Notes: generated by a model not told the origin, from the sequence alone. Positions 17,897 to 27,341 are shown, counted from the first letter of the stretch. The stretch is 64,000 bases of DNA from Acidimicrobiaceae bacterium (GCA_027449885.1 DAIDKS010000022.1:1-64000), one strand, 5' to 3'. Made by a program: numbers and translations.

Positions 17897-20368
17897 ATGC
17901 GGGGCCACTTGCGCATCTATCTGGGAGCCGCCCCGGGGGTGGGCAAGACCTACGCGATGCTCGACGAGGGGGCCCGGAGGGCGTCACGGGGGACCGACGT
18001 CGTCGTCGGCCTGGTGGAGACGCACGGCCGACCGCAGACCATCGAGCGGCTCGGGTCGCTCGAGGTGGTCCCCCGGCGCGTCGTCGCCTACCGGGGTCAG
18101 GACTTCGAGGAGATGGACCTGCCGGCCGTCCTCGCGCGTCGCCCCGCCGTCGTCCTCGTCGACGAGCTAGCCCACTCCAACGTCCCCGGCACCGAGCACG
18201 AGAAGCGCTGGCAGGACGTCGAGTCGATCCTGGACGCCGGGATCGACGTCATCTCGACGGTGAACCTCCAACACCTCGAGAGCGTCAACGACGTCGTCGA
18301 GGCGATCACCGGCGTCACCCAGCGAGAGACGGTGCCCGACCGCGTGGTGCGCGACGCCGACCAGATCCAGCTGGTGGACCAGACGCCCGAGGCCCTCCGT
18401 CGGCGGCTCGCGCACGGCAACATCTATCCGGCCGAGCAGGTCGACGCCGCCCTCTCGAACTTCTTCCGCCCCGGCAACCTCGCCGCGCTGCGCGAACTCG
18501 CCCTCCTGTGGCTCGCCGATCGCGTGGACGACGAGATTCAGAGCTACCGCGACCGCCACGGGATCGAGCGAACGTGGGAGACGCGCGAGCGCATCGCCGT
18601 CGCGGTGAACGGCGACGCGGTCACGGAGCGACTGATCCGTCGGGGCGCGCGAATGGCCGCGCGCTCGCACGCCGAGCTCGTCGGCATCCACGTGACCCGG
18701 AGCGACGGCCTCGCCCGCGCGGGCGCGGACCTCGAGCGCGCCGTGAGCCTCCTCGACGAGCTCGGCGGCCGCTTCGTCGAGGTGGTGGGCACCGACGTCG
18801 CGGCCTCGCTGGTCTCCGTCGCCCGGGCCGAGGGCGCCACCCAGCTGCTGCTGGGCGCCGCCCCGAAGTCCCGGTGGGCGAGCTTCGTCCGAGGCTCGGT
18901 GGTCGCCCGCAGCGTCGCCCTCGCTCGTGGAGAGCTCGACGTCCACGTCATCAGCGCCGAGGTCGATCGAGGCGACGTCCACCCCTCCCGCCGCCGCCGC
19001 TGGTCCAGTCCCGTCGGGTCACGCCGCGTAGCGGTCGCCACCACCCTCGGGGTCGTCGGCTTCGGCGCCCTGACCGCCGCCCTCGGGCCCCAGGGGCCGC
19101 GCGTCCTACCCCTCGCGATCAGCGCGTACCTGCTCGTCGTGCTGGCCGTCGCCGGGATCGGGGGGGTCGTCACCGGGCTCGGAGCGGCGATCGTCGGCTT
19201 CCTCGTCATCAACTACGAGTACGCCCCGCCGGTTCACACCCTCACCATCGCGAACGCCCGCGACGTCGCCGCGCTGACGGCCTTCCTCGCGGCGGCGCTC
19301 ACGGTGAGCACGCTCGTCGACCTCGCCGCGCGACGCACGGCGGCCGCCCGGCGCGCCGAGCGCGACGCTCGCGCCCTCGCCCGACTGGCCCAACGCGTCG
19401 CGAGCGGGACCCACGACCTCGGCTCGCTCCTGAGCGAAGTGGTGCGTATCTTCGACCTCGACGGTGCGAGCATCCACTCCGTCGACGCGGGTCGGCCCGA
19501 CGTAGCGGTGGGCAGCCTCGGCGGGGTCGGGGCGACGCTGCCCCTCGGCACGGGCTACGAGCTGCGCGTGGCGGGTGACCTCGAGCCGGCGGACCGCGAG
19601 CTGCTGGCCGCCGTCGCCGCCCAGCTGGTCGTCGCCCTGGACCGACGGCGGCTCGAGGCGGAGGCGGCGGAACGACGTGCCCTGCGCGCGGCCGACGACC
19701 TGCGCGCCTCCCTGCTCGCCGCGGTCAGCCACGACCTGCGCTCCCCCCTCGCCTCGATCAAGGCCGCAGCGACCACCCTCCTCGGATCGTGGGCTCGACT
19801 CGACGAGGCCGACGTCGACGAGCTCCTCCAGGGGATCGACCTCGAGGCCGACCGGCTCAACGGGCTCGTCGGCGACCTGCTGGACATGAGTCGCATCCAC
19901 GAGGGAACCGTCGAGATCGTCCCTCGCCGCGTCGACGTGAACGAGATCGTGGCGCGGGCGATCGCCGAGGCCCGACGCGTCGCCCCCTCCCCGAGCTCGG
20001 TCGCGCGACGAGGACCCGAGCCCCTCCTCGTCGACACCGACCCCGTTCTGGTCGAGCGCGTCGTCGCCAACCTCGTTCGCAACGCCCTCGACCACGGGGG
20101 CGGGTCGGACGTGCTGGTCGACGCCGGACGCGCCGGCTCGGCGGTGGTCGTTCGCGTCATCGATCACGGACCCGGCATCGCCCCCGAGCGACGGGCGACG
20201 ATCTTCGAGCCGTTCCAGCACCGCGGCGACACGCGACACGATCGGGGCCTCGGCCTCGGGCTCGCGATCGCCCAGGGCTTCGCCACCACGGTCGGTGGCA
20301 CGCTGGAGTGCGAGGACACACCCGGAGGGGGATGCACGATGATCCTGACGCTGCCGGAGTCACGGTGA
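17897..20368 (+). CDS. kdpD: KdpD, potassium/turgor sensor histidine kinase
   Basis: 823 residues. Order: KdpD N-terminal domain with Walker A GAAPGVGKT (10-18) and Walker B VVLVDELAHSNVPG; a universal-stress-protein-like domain (about 225-355); four membrane helices (about 375-475); a GAF-like region; then HisKA with SHDLRSPLASIK and an ATPase domain with NLVRNALDHG, DHGPGIAP and GLGLGLA. It phosphorylates KdpE when K+ is low. An AGGAGG site overlaps the kdpC stop. Its TGA overlaps the GTG of kdpE. Confidence 0.95.
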   Translation: MRGHLRIYLGAAPGVGKTYAMLDEGARRASRGTDVVVGLVETHGRPQTIERLGSLEVVPRRVVAYRGQDFEEMDLPAVLARRPAVVLVDELAHSNVPGTEHEKRWQDVESILDAGIDVISTVNLQHLESVNDVVEAITGVTQRETVPDRVVRDADQIQLVDQTPEALRRRLAHGNIYPAEQVDAALSNFFRPGNLAALRELALLWLADRVDDEIQSYRDRHGIERTWETRERIAVAVNGDAVTERLIRRGARMAARSHAELVGIHVTRSDGLARAGADLERAVSLLDELGGRFVEVVGTDVAASLVSVARAEGATQLLLGAAPKSRWASFVRGSVVARSVALARGELDVHVISAEVDRGDVHPSRRRRWSSPVGSRRVAVATTLGVVGFGALTAALGPQGPRVLPLAISAYLLVVLAVAGIGGVVTGLGAAIVGFLVINYEYAPPVHTLTIANARDVAALTAFLAAALTVSTLVDLAARRTAAARRAERDARALARLAQRVASGTHDLGSLLSEVVRIFDLDGASIHSVDAGRPDVAVGSLGGVGATLPLGTGYELRVAGDLEPADRELLAAVAAQLVVALDRRRLEAEAAERRALRAADDLRASLLAAVSHDLRSPLASIKAAATTLLGSWARLDEADVDELLQGIDLEADRLNGLVGDLLDMSRIHEGTVEIVPRRVDVNEIVARAIAEARRVAPSPSSVARRGPEPLLVDTDPVLVERVVANLVRNALDHGGGSDVLVDAGRAGSAVVVRVIDHGPGIAPERRATIFEPFQHRGDTRHDRGLGLGLAIAQGFATTVGGTLECEDTPGGGCTMILTLPESR

Positions 20369-21036
20369 GCACGGTCCTCGTCGTCGACGACGACCACTCC
20401 CTGGTGCGGGCGCTGACCATCGGACTGCGGGTCCACGGCTACACGGTCCACGCGGCGGTCGACGGGCCGAGCGCGATCGCCGTGGCGGCGAAGGTCCACC
20501 CCGACGTCGTGCTGGTCGACCTGGGCCTGCCGGGGCTCAGCGGCCTCGAGGTGATCACCGCCCTGCGCGGGTGGAGCGAGGTCGCGATCATCGTCCTCTC
20601 GGCCCGCCCCCAGGAGGCCGTCAAGGTGGCCGCCCTCGACGCCGGGGCCGACGACTACCTGACCAAGCCCTTCGGCATCGACGAGCTGCTCGCCCGCGTC
20701 CGGGCCGTGACGCGTCGCCGACGACCCGAGGGCGAACCGGTCGTTCGCACCGGCGACCTGGTCATCGATCTCACCCAACGACGCGTCGAGCGTCGCGGGA
20801 CCCTCGTCCACCTGACGCCCAAGGAGTGGGCCACCCTCGCCGAGCTGGCGCGACACCCGGGGCAGCTCGTCACGCACCGGGTGATCCTCGAACGCGTCTG
20901 GGGGGAGGGGTACGGGACCGAGACGGAGTACCTGCGCACCCTCTTCGCGCGACTGCGGCGCAAGCTCGAGGACGACCCGTCCGCGCCCCGCCACCTCATC
21001 ACCGAGCCGGGCGTCGGGTACCGCTTCGAGGTCTAG
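20365..21036 (+). CDS. kdpE: KdpE, response regulator of the kdp operon
   Basis: 223 residues: a receiver domain with acidic pocket VVDDDHS, phospho-acceptor VDLGLPG (Asp near 52) and Lys in TKPFG, followed by an OmpR-type winged helix (LTPKEWATLAELARHPGQ, RTLFARLRRKL). The GTG start overlaps the kdpD stop by 4 nt, so the sensor and regulator are made together. Its likely target is the kdp upstream region with the 13-bp repeats at 13217-13261. Confidence 0.95.
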   Translation: MSTVLVVDDDHSLVRALTIGLRVHGYTVHAAVDGPSAIAVAAKVHPDVVLVDLGLPGLSGLEVITALRGWSEVAIIVLSARPQEAVKVAALDAGADDYLTKPFGIDELLARVRAVTRRRRPEGEPVVRTGDLVIDLTQRRVERRGTLVHLTPKEWATLAELARHPGQLVTHRVILERVWGEGYGTETEYLRTLFARLRRKLEDDPSAPRHLITEPGVGYRFEV

Positions 21037-21086
21037 CGTCGCGTCGTCCCGCGCGGCGCGTACTCTTCGAACGAGGGGAGGTCACC

Positions 21087-22082
21087 ATGGGTGTCGCCGT
21101 TCTCGTTGTCCTCGTCGTCGTGGTGCTCCTGATCCTCTTCGCGGGAGTGGTGTCGGCGCAGACCGTCGAGCAGGCCTCGGTCGGGGTCGTGGTGCGCTTC
21201 GGCAAGTACCACCGCACGATCAACCCGGGCCTCAACTTCATCATCCCGTTCATCGAGCACGTCCACAGTCGGGTCCCCGTCCAGAACCAGACCTCGAAGC
21301 TCGAGTTCTCGGCCATCACCAACGACCAGGCGGCCGTCCACTTCACCGCGACGATCATCTTCGCCGTGAGCGACCACCGGCCCGAGACCATCCAGCTGGT
21401 GGCCTTCAAGTTCATCAGCCCCCAGGCCTTCACCACCGCCATGACGTCGGCCGTCGAGGCCTCGGTGCGGGAGTTCGTCGCGATGAAGAAGCAGGCCGAG
21501 GTCCTCGGACTGCGGACCGAGATCGCGAGCCACGCCAAGGAGAGCCTCAACGACCAGCTGGCGAGCTGGGGCTTCAGCCTGGTCGACCTCGCGATCAACG
21601 ACATCACGTTCGACGCCCAGGTGATGGAGTCGATGAGCCGCGTCGTCGCCGCCACCAACGCCCAGAGGGCCGCGGAGTTCGAGGGTCAGGCCCTGCTCAT
21701 CACCCGGACCAAGCAGGCCGAGGCCGAGGGGGCCGTGATCCGCATCACCGCCGAGAACGAGGCCACGGCCGCGAAGCTCCGGGGCCAGGGCCTGGCCGCC
21801 TTTCGCACGGCCCTGAGCGAGGGGCTCAGCGACTCGGCGGAGATCCTCGAGCAGCACGGCATCAGCCCCGCGCTCCTCGCCTTCACGATGTGGACCGAGA
21901 CCCTGCTCGACACGGCGAAGGGGTCGACGGGCAACACGATCTTCCTCGACGGCAACATCGCCACGATGGAGGACACCCTGCGTCGCCTCCAGGGCATCGT
22001 GCGCGCCGACGCGCCGCCGGGCAGCCCGATCCCGGGTGTCGGGTCGCCGTCCGACCTCCTCGGCGGGGGCTCCGGGAGCTAG
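21087..22082 (+). CDS. SPFH/Band-7 (stomatin-like) membrane protein
   Basis: 331 residues. An N-terminal membrane helix (VLVVLVVVVLLILFAGVV) precedes an SPFH domain with the typical GKYHRTINPGLNFIIPF and DQAAVHFTATI segments, then a charged alpha-helical, Ala/Glu-rich stretch (about 195-255) suited to oligomerisation. Such proteins scaffold membrane microdomains and often control proteases; no NfeD partner lies next to it. GAGGGGAGG precedes the ATG at 21087. Its TAG lies in a CTAG shared with the convergent gene's stop. Confidence 0.88.
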   Translation: MGVAVLVVLVVVVLLILFAGVVSAQTVEQASVGVVVRFGKYHRTINPGLNFIIPFIEHVHSRVPVQNQTSKLEFSAITNDQAAVHFTATIIFAVSDHRPETIQLVAFKFISPQAFTTAMTSAVEASVREFVAMKKQAEVLGLRTEIASHAKESLNDQLASWGFSLVDLAINDITFDAQVMESMSRVVAATNAQRAAEFEGQALLITRTKQAEAEGAVIRITAENEATAAKLRGQGLAAFRTALSEGLSDSAEILEQHGISPALLAFTMWTETLLDTAKGSTGNTIFLDGNIATMEDTLRRLQGIVRADAPPGSPIPGVGSPSDLLGGGSGS

Positions 22083-22597
22083 CCCTTCGCGCTCACGTGG
22101 GTCATCATGTACTCGAGGTTCGCTCGGTACTGGGTCCAGAGGCTCTTACGGGCCGCGGCGAGGTAGGCGTACACGCCGTACTGCTTCTTCGCCGTCACCG
22201 TGCCCGCGTCGAGCTGGCCCTCCCAGGCCACCCCCTTCACCGTCGCGGTGAAGATGAGGTTCTGCTGCTTCACCCCGGAGGTCACCGGGATCACCGCCGT
22301 CTCCTGGATCACCTTGATGTTGCTGAACCCGAGGCCCGTCTGCGTGAGGGCCGCCGACTCGAGCGTCGGGAGGGTCACCGGCTTCGGCGTCCCGGTGCGC
22401 GCGTAGCTGACCCCCATCTCGCGGCCGCGCGACCACGCGTTCACTCCGCCGGGCCCGTCACTCGCGGTCCACCCCTTGAGGAGCGGCATCGTGAAGTACT
22501 TGCCCGAGTAGCGGTGGTAGAGGGACGACCCGGCCGCGGGCAGGCCGGCGAGGAGGACGGTGAGGACGAGCAGGGTCGTCCGACGGGCGAGGCGCAT
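22079..22597 (-). CDS. Secreted protein of unknown function
   Basis: 172 residues. RLARR followed by hydrophobic TTLLVLTVLLAGLPAAG is a signal peptide, with no lipobox cysteine, so secretion rather than lipidation is expected. The mature part (YHRYSGKYFTMPLLKGW) resembles the compact beta-sheet domains of exported actinobacterial proteins with a PsbP- or LpqN-like fold (VMPLLKGW-like start), but I do not recognise a family with confidence. It is convergent with the SPFH gene, the two stops sharing CTAG. Confidence 0.7.
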   Translation of the reverse strand: MRLARRTTLLVLTVLLAGLPAAGSSLYHRYSGKYFTMPLLKGWTASDGPGGVNAWSRGREMGVSYARTGTPKPVTLPTLESAALTQTGLGFSNIKVIQETAVIPVTSGVKQQNLIFTATVKGVAWEGQLDAGTVTAKKQYGVYAYLAAARKSLWTQYRANLEYMMTHVSAKG

Positions 22598-22666
22598 GCT
22601 CCAGTCTGGCCGCTCGGAGCTCCCTCGGACCACCCCGGTAGGGTGGCGACGCCGAAAGGGGGCCGC

Positions 22667-23656
22667 GTGAGGGTTCTGGTCGTGGGTGGTACGTCGTTCG
22701 TGGGGCGGGCCATGGCCCACGAAGCCCTGTCGCGGGGCCACCAGGTCAGCGTGATCAATCGGGGCCAGACGGCGACCGACCTCCCGCCGACCGTCGAGCG
22801 GCTCCGCGGGGATCGGTCCGTCGACTTCGCCTCGCTGCGCGGGCGGCGCTTCGACGCGACCATCGACTGCACCGCCTACCGACCCCGGGACGTGGACGTC
22901 CTCGCCCGCGACCTCGGGGACCGCGCCGGGTTCGTCGTGCACGTCTCGACGATCTCGGCCTACCGGGAGCCGGCCGCGCCCCACCTCACCGAAGGGGACC
23001 TCGAGCTCCACCCCGACGACCCGTCCCTCGCCGAGGCACCGGTGACCTCCGCCACCTACGGCCCCTTGAAGGCCATGACCGAGCGGCGCGCCGTCGAGTC
23101 CTTCGCGGGCGTCGCCGTCGTGCGGCCCACCTACATCCTCGGATCGCACGACGCCACGCACCGCTTCCCCTACTGGATCGCGCGGGCGCGGCGCGGCGGC
23201 GCCATCGCCATTCCGGGCTCGACCGACGTCCCCCTCCAGTACATCGACGCGCGCGACCTCGCGACCTTCTCGCTCGACCTCGCCCGCGACGGTCGCCCGG
23301 CGAGCGTCCACGTCGCGGCCCCCGACCCCGCGACCACCTACGCCGCGGTCGTGAGGGAGGCGATCGCGCGCTGCGGAGCGCCCGACGCGACGACGCGCGT
23401 CGTCGACGGTGGACGGGTCGACGCGGCCGGCCTCACCGCCCGTTTCCCCCTGTGGGCCGGTCGACGAGGTGCCCCGATCCTCACGCTCGACACCACGGCC
23501 GCTCAAGAACGCGGGCTGCGCCCCCGACCCCTCGCCGAGACCATCGACGACACCGCGGCGTGGTGGCCGCTCGACGGCTGGTCGGATGCGTGGCTCTCCG
23601 CCGAGGACGAGGCGCGACTGATCGCCACGGACGAGGGCCCGGGCGCGGACGAGTGA
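22667..23656 (+). CDS. NAD-dependent epimerase/reductase (extended SDR)
   Basis: 329 residues. N-terminal dinucleotide site VGGTSFVGRAMA, an active-site YGPLKA (Tyr-x-x-x-Lys), and VVRPTYILG are typical of RNA-binding-like/isoflavone-reductase-type extended SDRs found in actinobacteria. Substrate not predictable; nucleotide sugar or an isoprenoid-like compound are possibilities. GTG start at 22667 follows AAAGGGGG. It converges on the Mur ligase fusion, 10 nt apart. Confidence 0.8.
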   Translation: MRVLVVGGTSFVGRAMAHEALSRGHQVSVINRGQTATDLPPTVERLRGDRSVDFASLRGRRFDATIDCTAYRPRDVDVLARDLGDRAGFVVHVSTISAYREPAAPHLTEGDLELHPDDPSLAEAPVTSATYGPLKAMTERRAVESFAGVAVVRPTYILGSHDATHRFPYWIARARRGGAIAIPGSTDVPLQYIDARDLATFSLDLARDGRPASVHVAAPDPATTYAAVVREAIARCGAPDATTRVVDGGRVDAAGLTARFPLWAGRRGAPILTLDTTAAQERGLRPRPLAETIDDTAAWWPLDGWSDAWLSAEDEARLIATDEGPGADE

Positions 23657-23666
23657 CGCGCGACGG

Positions 23667-25697
23667 CTAGCCGGCCAGGAGGTCGCGAGCGCCGGTGACG
23701 GCGACGCCGGCCCGTTCCGCTCGGTCCCAGAAGTCACGAGCGTCGCGATCGACGTCGAAGCCCCCGATCCGCCCGAAGGCGTCGCGGCGAATCAGCAGTG
23801 ACGACCAGGCGACCCGCTCCGTGCTCGGCTGCACCGAGGCCGTGCCCGGCGTGGGGACGCCGACGCAGACCTGGGCCCCCGAGCGCGTGCACGCGTCGAG
23901 CTGCCACTCAAGACGACGCGGGAACCACATCTCCCCCGCGACCGCGAAGGCGACCCAGCGCGCCCGCGTCGTCGCGGCTCCGAGGTTGGCGGCGGCGAGG
24001 GACCCCAGTCGCGGCTGGTGCACCACCCGCACCCGTGCGCCGAAGCGCTGGGCCACCGCGAGGGTGTCGTCGTCCGATCCGTCGTCCACGACGACGACCT
24101 CGTCGACGGGCGTCGTCTGGGAGAGGACGGCCCGCAACGTGTCGGCCAGGTCGTGGGCGGCGTCGTGGGCCGCGACCACGACGGCGATCTCCGGAGCGGG
24201 CGCCCCGGCCGGACGCCGTGCGTCGAGCGCGAGTCGCGCCTCGACCCGGTCGTCGAGGGTCACGAACCGGTCCGCGAAGCGCTGACGGGTCTCGGGGCCG
24301 CGGCCCGTCATGAGGAGGGTGTCACCGGGCTCGAGGCTCTGCACCGCTCGGCGGATGGCCGTCGCCCGGTCGATCTCGATCGTGACGTCGTCGTCGCGGC
24401 CCGGGGCGACGCCCCGCACGAGGTGATCGACGATGCCGTGGGGGTCCTCGTCGCCCGGGCTGTCCGAGGTCAGCCACACCGAGTCGGCCGACATGGCCTC
24501 GCGGGTCATGAGGGGTCGCTTGTCGACGTAGCGCCCTCCGCGAGCGCCGAAGAGGACGTGGACGCGACCGCGAGTCACCTCGCGGGCCGCCTCGATCAGT
24601 CGGGCGAGGGCGTCGGGGGTGTGCGCGTAGTCGGCCACGACGAGGTAGGGCTCGTCGCGCGAGACGACCTCGAAGCGACCGGGGGGCGCCTCGGCCGCCT
24701 CGATGGCGGCGACGATGTCGTCGGCGTCGACGCCGAGGGCCCGCGCCGCGAGGAACGCGGCGGCCACGTTGGAACCGTTCACCACCCCGACCAGGGGTGA
24801 CCGGATCTCCGCCTCCGCGAGTCCCCGGAGCCGCACGGTGATCCCCGAGAGACCGCGCGAGCGCGTCTCGACGACGACGTCGGCGTCGGTCGTCGTCCCG
24901 AAGGTCGTGACGGGCAACGGGCTGCGCTGGGCGAGGCGTCGGCCCCACTCGTCGTCGACGCACACGATCGCGGCCTCGCAGCGCGTCGTGTCGAAGAGCG
25001 TCGCCTTCGCGTCGAAGTAGCGATCCATCGTGCCGTGGTAGTCGAGGTGCTCCGGGGTCAGGTTGAGGAAGATGCCGACCCGGAAGTGCACGCCGTCGAC
25101 GCGGTGCTGGTGGAGGCCGTGCGAGGTGACCTCCATGGCCACCCGTCGTGTGCCCCGGCGGCGGAACTCGGTGAAGTAGCGCTGCAGGTCGATCGCGGCG
25201 GGGGTGGAGAGACTCGCGTCGGCGAGGGTGTCGGAACCGCAGAACACGCCGGTCGTGCCGACCTGGCCGACGGGACGACCGTCGACGCCCAGACAGGCGC
25301 GCAGCAGCTGGCACGTGGTCGTCTTGCCGTTGGTCCCCGTCACGCCGACCAGGTCCAGCTCGTGGGACGGAAGGCCGTAGAAGGCGGCGGCGAGGGGCCC
25401 CGCGGCGGCGGCCACCGAGGGGACGACGACCTGGGCCACCGCGACGTCGACCCGACGCTCGACGACGACCGCGCTGGCGCCGCGCGCGACGGCGTCGAGG
25501 ATGAAGTCGTGGCCGTCGACGTGCAGGCCGGGCATCGCAAGGAACAAGGAGCCGGGAATCGCGAGCCGGCTGTCGCTCACGACCGACGTGACCGTCGCGT
25601 CACCGATCCGCTCGATGACGACCAGGTCGTGGAGGAGGGAGGAGAGACGGGGGTGCCCCGAGGCGACGTCGGACGTGGTCGCCTCGTGGTTGGCCAT
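23667..25697 (-). CDS. MurE-like Mur ligase fused to a degenerate GT2 glycosyltransferase domain
   Basis: 676 residues. Residues ~1-490 are a full Mur ligase: P-loop GTNGKTTT (121-128), carbamylated-Lys site YFDAKATLF (Lys231), and ADYAHTPDAL. The MurE diaminopimelate motif DNPR is DSPG here (412-415), and GKGHE is GRGPE (465-469), so the arginine that reads m-DAP is missing. Residues ~503-676 are a short family-2 glycosyltransferase: VVVDDGSDD is kept, but the metal-binding Asp triad is replaced (AFAVAGEMW, 583-591). Outside any dcw cluster, this is probably a paralogue rather than the cell's MurE; a new amide-ligase role is inference. No clear ribosome site precedes the ATG. Confidence 0.82.
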   Translation of the reverse strand: MANHEATTSDVASGHPRLSSLLHDLVVIERIGDATVTSVVSDSRLAIPGSLFLAMPGLHVDGHDFILDAVARGASAVVVERRVDVAVAQVVVPSVAAAAGPLAAAFYGLPSHELDLVGVTGTNGKTTTCQLLRACLGVDGRPVGQVGTTGVFCGSDTLADASLSTPAAIDLQRYFTEFRRRGTRRVAMEVTSHGLHQHRVDGVHFRVGIFLNLTPEHLDYHGTMDRYFDAKATLFDTTRCEAAIVCVDDEWGRRLAQRSPLPVTTFGTTTDADVVVETRSRGLSGITVRLRGLAEAEIRSPLVGVVNGSNVAAAFLAARALGVDADDIVAAIEAAEAPPGRFEVVSRDEPYLVVADYAHTPDALARLIEAAREVTRGRVHVLFGARGGRYVDKRPLMTREAMSADSVWLTSDSPGDEDPHGIVDHLVRGVAPGRDDDVTIEIDRATAIRRAVQSLEPGDTLLMTGRGPETRQRFADRFVTLDDRVEARLALDARRPAGAPAPEIAVVVAAHDAAHDLADTLRAVLSQTTPVDEVVVVDDGSDDDTLAVAQRFGARVRVVHQPRLGSLAAANLGAATTRARWVAFAVAGEMWFPRRLEWQLDACTRSGAQVCVGVPTPGTASVQPSTERVAWSSLLIRRDAFGRIGGFDVDRDARDFWDRAERAGVAVTGARDLLAG

Positions 25698-25786
25698 TCC
25701 ACCCGGTCTACTCGCTCGAGATAAGAGAGTGCTAAATCGTGAGGGGGGACGAGTAAATATTGCTCCACTCCGGACAGAGAGGACTC

Positions 25787-26329
25787 ATGGATTCGCGCGG
25801 CGGCGACCGCCTCACCCGGATGGTGGAGCAGCACGCGGGAGCCGTGGGCGACTACCTGCGCCGCCGCCTCTTCCCCCTCGACGCGAGCGACCTCGACGAG
25901 CTGGTCGCCGAGACGTTCGTCATCGTGTGGCGTCGACTCGACGTCGTCCCTGGTGATGAGGGTGAACGTCCCTGGATCATCGGCGTGGCGCGTCACGTCC
26001 TCCAGAACGCCCAGCGTTCGAGACGCCGACGGCGCTCCTACGAGGACCGCGTCCGCGCCCGAACGACCGACGCCTCGGCCGAGGAGGGCGTCGTGGCCCG
26101 CGACCGCGTCCGCTCGGCGCTCGCGAGCCTCTCGGCCACCGATCGGGAGGTCCTCGAGCTGTCGGCGTGGGACGGTCTCGACGCGGAGGCGATCGCGGCC
26201 GTCCTCGACATCACCGCGAACGCCGCCGCCGTCCGTCTCTCCCGGGCGACCAGCCGCTTTCGGGCCGCCCTCGAGGACTCCGACACGATCGACGCGGGCC
26301 GGACAGGAGGAGGTGAGAGCGATGAGTGA
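25787..26329 (+). CDS. ECF-type RNA polymerase sigma factor
   Basis: 180 residues with sigma region 2 (DLDELVAETFVIVWRRLD, about 39-56) and region 4 helix-turn-helix (LSATDREVLELSAWDGLDAE, then ANAAAVRLSRATSRF). ATG at 25787 follows GAGAGGA. The last 8 nt overlap the next gene, which encodes a membrane protein likely to be its anti-sigma partner. It is divergent from the Mur ligase fusion across an 89-bp AT-richer spacer, which may hold an autoregulated promoter. The signal is unknown. Confidence 0.9.
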   Translation: MDSRGGDRLTRMVEQHAGAVGDYLRRRLFPLDASDLDELVAETFVIVWRRLDVVPGDEGERPWIIGVARHVLQNAQRSRRRRRSYEDRVRARTTDASAEEGVVARDRVRSALASLSATDREVLELSAWDGLDAEAIAAVLDITANAAAVRLSRATSRFRAALEDSDTIDAGRTGGGESDE

Positions 26330-27341
26330 GGACCTCCACGAACTCCGTGCCGCCGACCCCGTCGCCGGTCGGCCCTACCGGGTGGACCCGGCCGCCCTGG
26401 TCGCCCGCGTCGTCGCCACCACGGCCGCGCGACCCCGTCCGTCCGGCCTCTTCCGCGTGGGCCTCGCGGGGGCGGCGAGCCTCGCCGCCCTCCTGACGGC
26501 GGCGGGAGCCGCCGTCATCGGGACCGCTCCCTCGCTCCCGACGCTCGCCCTCGGTGGCGGCGCCGTCGTCGGAGCACCCGTCGTCGGAGCACCCGTCGTC
26601 GAGGCGCCGGTCGTCGCCGCCGCGGGAGTGGCGCGATCGGCGACGTCGCCCTCGCCCATCGCGCCCCGGTGGCGCCCGCACGCCGACGGGCTCGCGCCCG
26701 GGCCCTCCCTCGCCACGGCGTACGAGGTCGCCGTGCCCGGTCCCAACCTCGCCACCACCATCGCCCTCGGCACCGCCTTCGGGGTCGTCGGGTCGATCGG
26801 GGGCTACAACGGGACGAGCTTCGTCGAGACGGGGATCGGGGGATCGCGTCTCACCTACGACGCGTCGCTCCCGGTGGCGACCTGGAGCTACTCCGCCGGG
26901 ACGGCGGCCCACCTCTCCGTCGCCGACCTCGCGCGCCTCATCGGAACCCGTCACTGGGGCTACACCGTCACCCTCCCGGCGACGAGCGGGTCGGCCCCGG
27001 TCCTCGTCGAGGGCCAGTCGACGCAGCTGCGCGTCGCGGTGACCGTGCGCGACGGTCGCGTGAGTGCGGCGAGCGGTCCCGCCTTCCTCGTCGTCGCGAC
27101 GCGTGACTACCCACTCGCCGCACCGGCCCGCGCGCTCTCCGGCGCCCACGCCGACCCCTCGCCGACGACCCCGACGAGTGTCGCCGTGCGCGGGGCCGAG
27201 GTCACGCTCGCGCCCTACACGGCGTCGGGCGCGGGATGGCTCCTTCCCGCCTACCGGTACCGGGGCGTCACCGCGAGCGGGGCCCCCTGGCGCGCAACGG
27301 CCGTCGCCGTCGCCCCGCGCTACCTCGCGCGCGCGGGCTGA
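26322..27341 (+). CDS. Membrane-anchored protein, putative anti-sigma partner
   Basis: 339 residues. The first ~45 are cytoplasmic (SEDLHELRAADPV, as in actinobacterial anti-sigma proteins), then one membrane helix (VGLAGAASLAALLTAAGAAV). A Pro/Val-rich repeat (VVGAP x2, VVEAP) links to an extracytoplasmic domain of about 230 residues ending LLPAYRYRG. No zinc-finger HxxxCxxC is visible, so it is not a ZAS-type anti-sigma. Function is inferred from the 8-nt overlap with the sigma gene. Its TGA is followed at once by the stop of the convergent ABC-F gene (TGATCA). Confidence 0.65.
   Translation: MSEDLHELRAADPVAGRPYRVDPAALVARVVATTAARPRPSGLFRVGLAGAASLAALLTAAGAAVIGTAPSLPTLALGGGAVVGAPVVGAPVVEAPVVAAAGVARSATSPSPIAPRWRPHADGLAPGPSLATAYEVAVPGPNLATTIALGTAFGVVGSIGGYNGTSFVETGIGGSRLTYDASLPVATWSYSAGTAAHLSVADLARLIGTRHWGYTVTLPATSGSAPVLVEGQSTQLRVAVTVRDGRVSAASGPAFLVVATRDYPLAAPARALSGAHADPSPTTPTSVAVRGAEVTLAPYTASGAGWLLPAYRYRGVTASGAPWRATAVAVAPRYLARAG
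26565..26609 (+). repeat. Three tandem 15-bp repeats inside the anti-sigma-like gene
   Basis: GTCGTCGGAGCACCC at 26565-26579 is repeated exactly at 26580-26594 and imperfectly at 26595-26609. Each copy adds five residues (VVGAP), so copy-number change would alter the periplasmic linker without shifting the frame. Confidence 0.8.
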
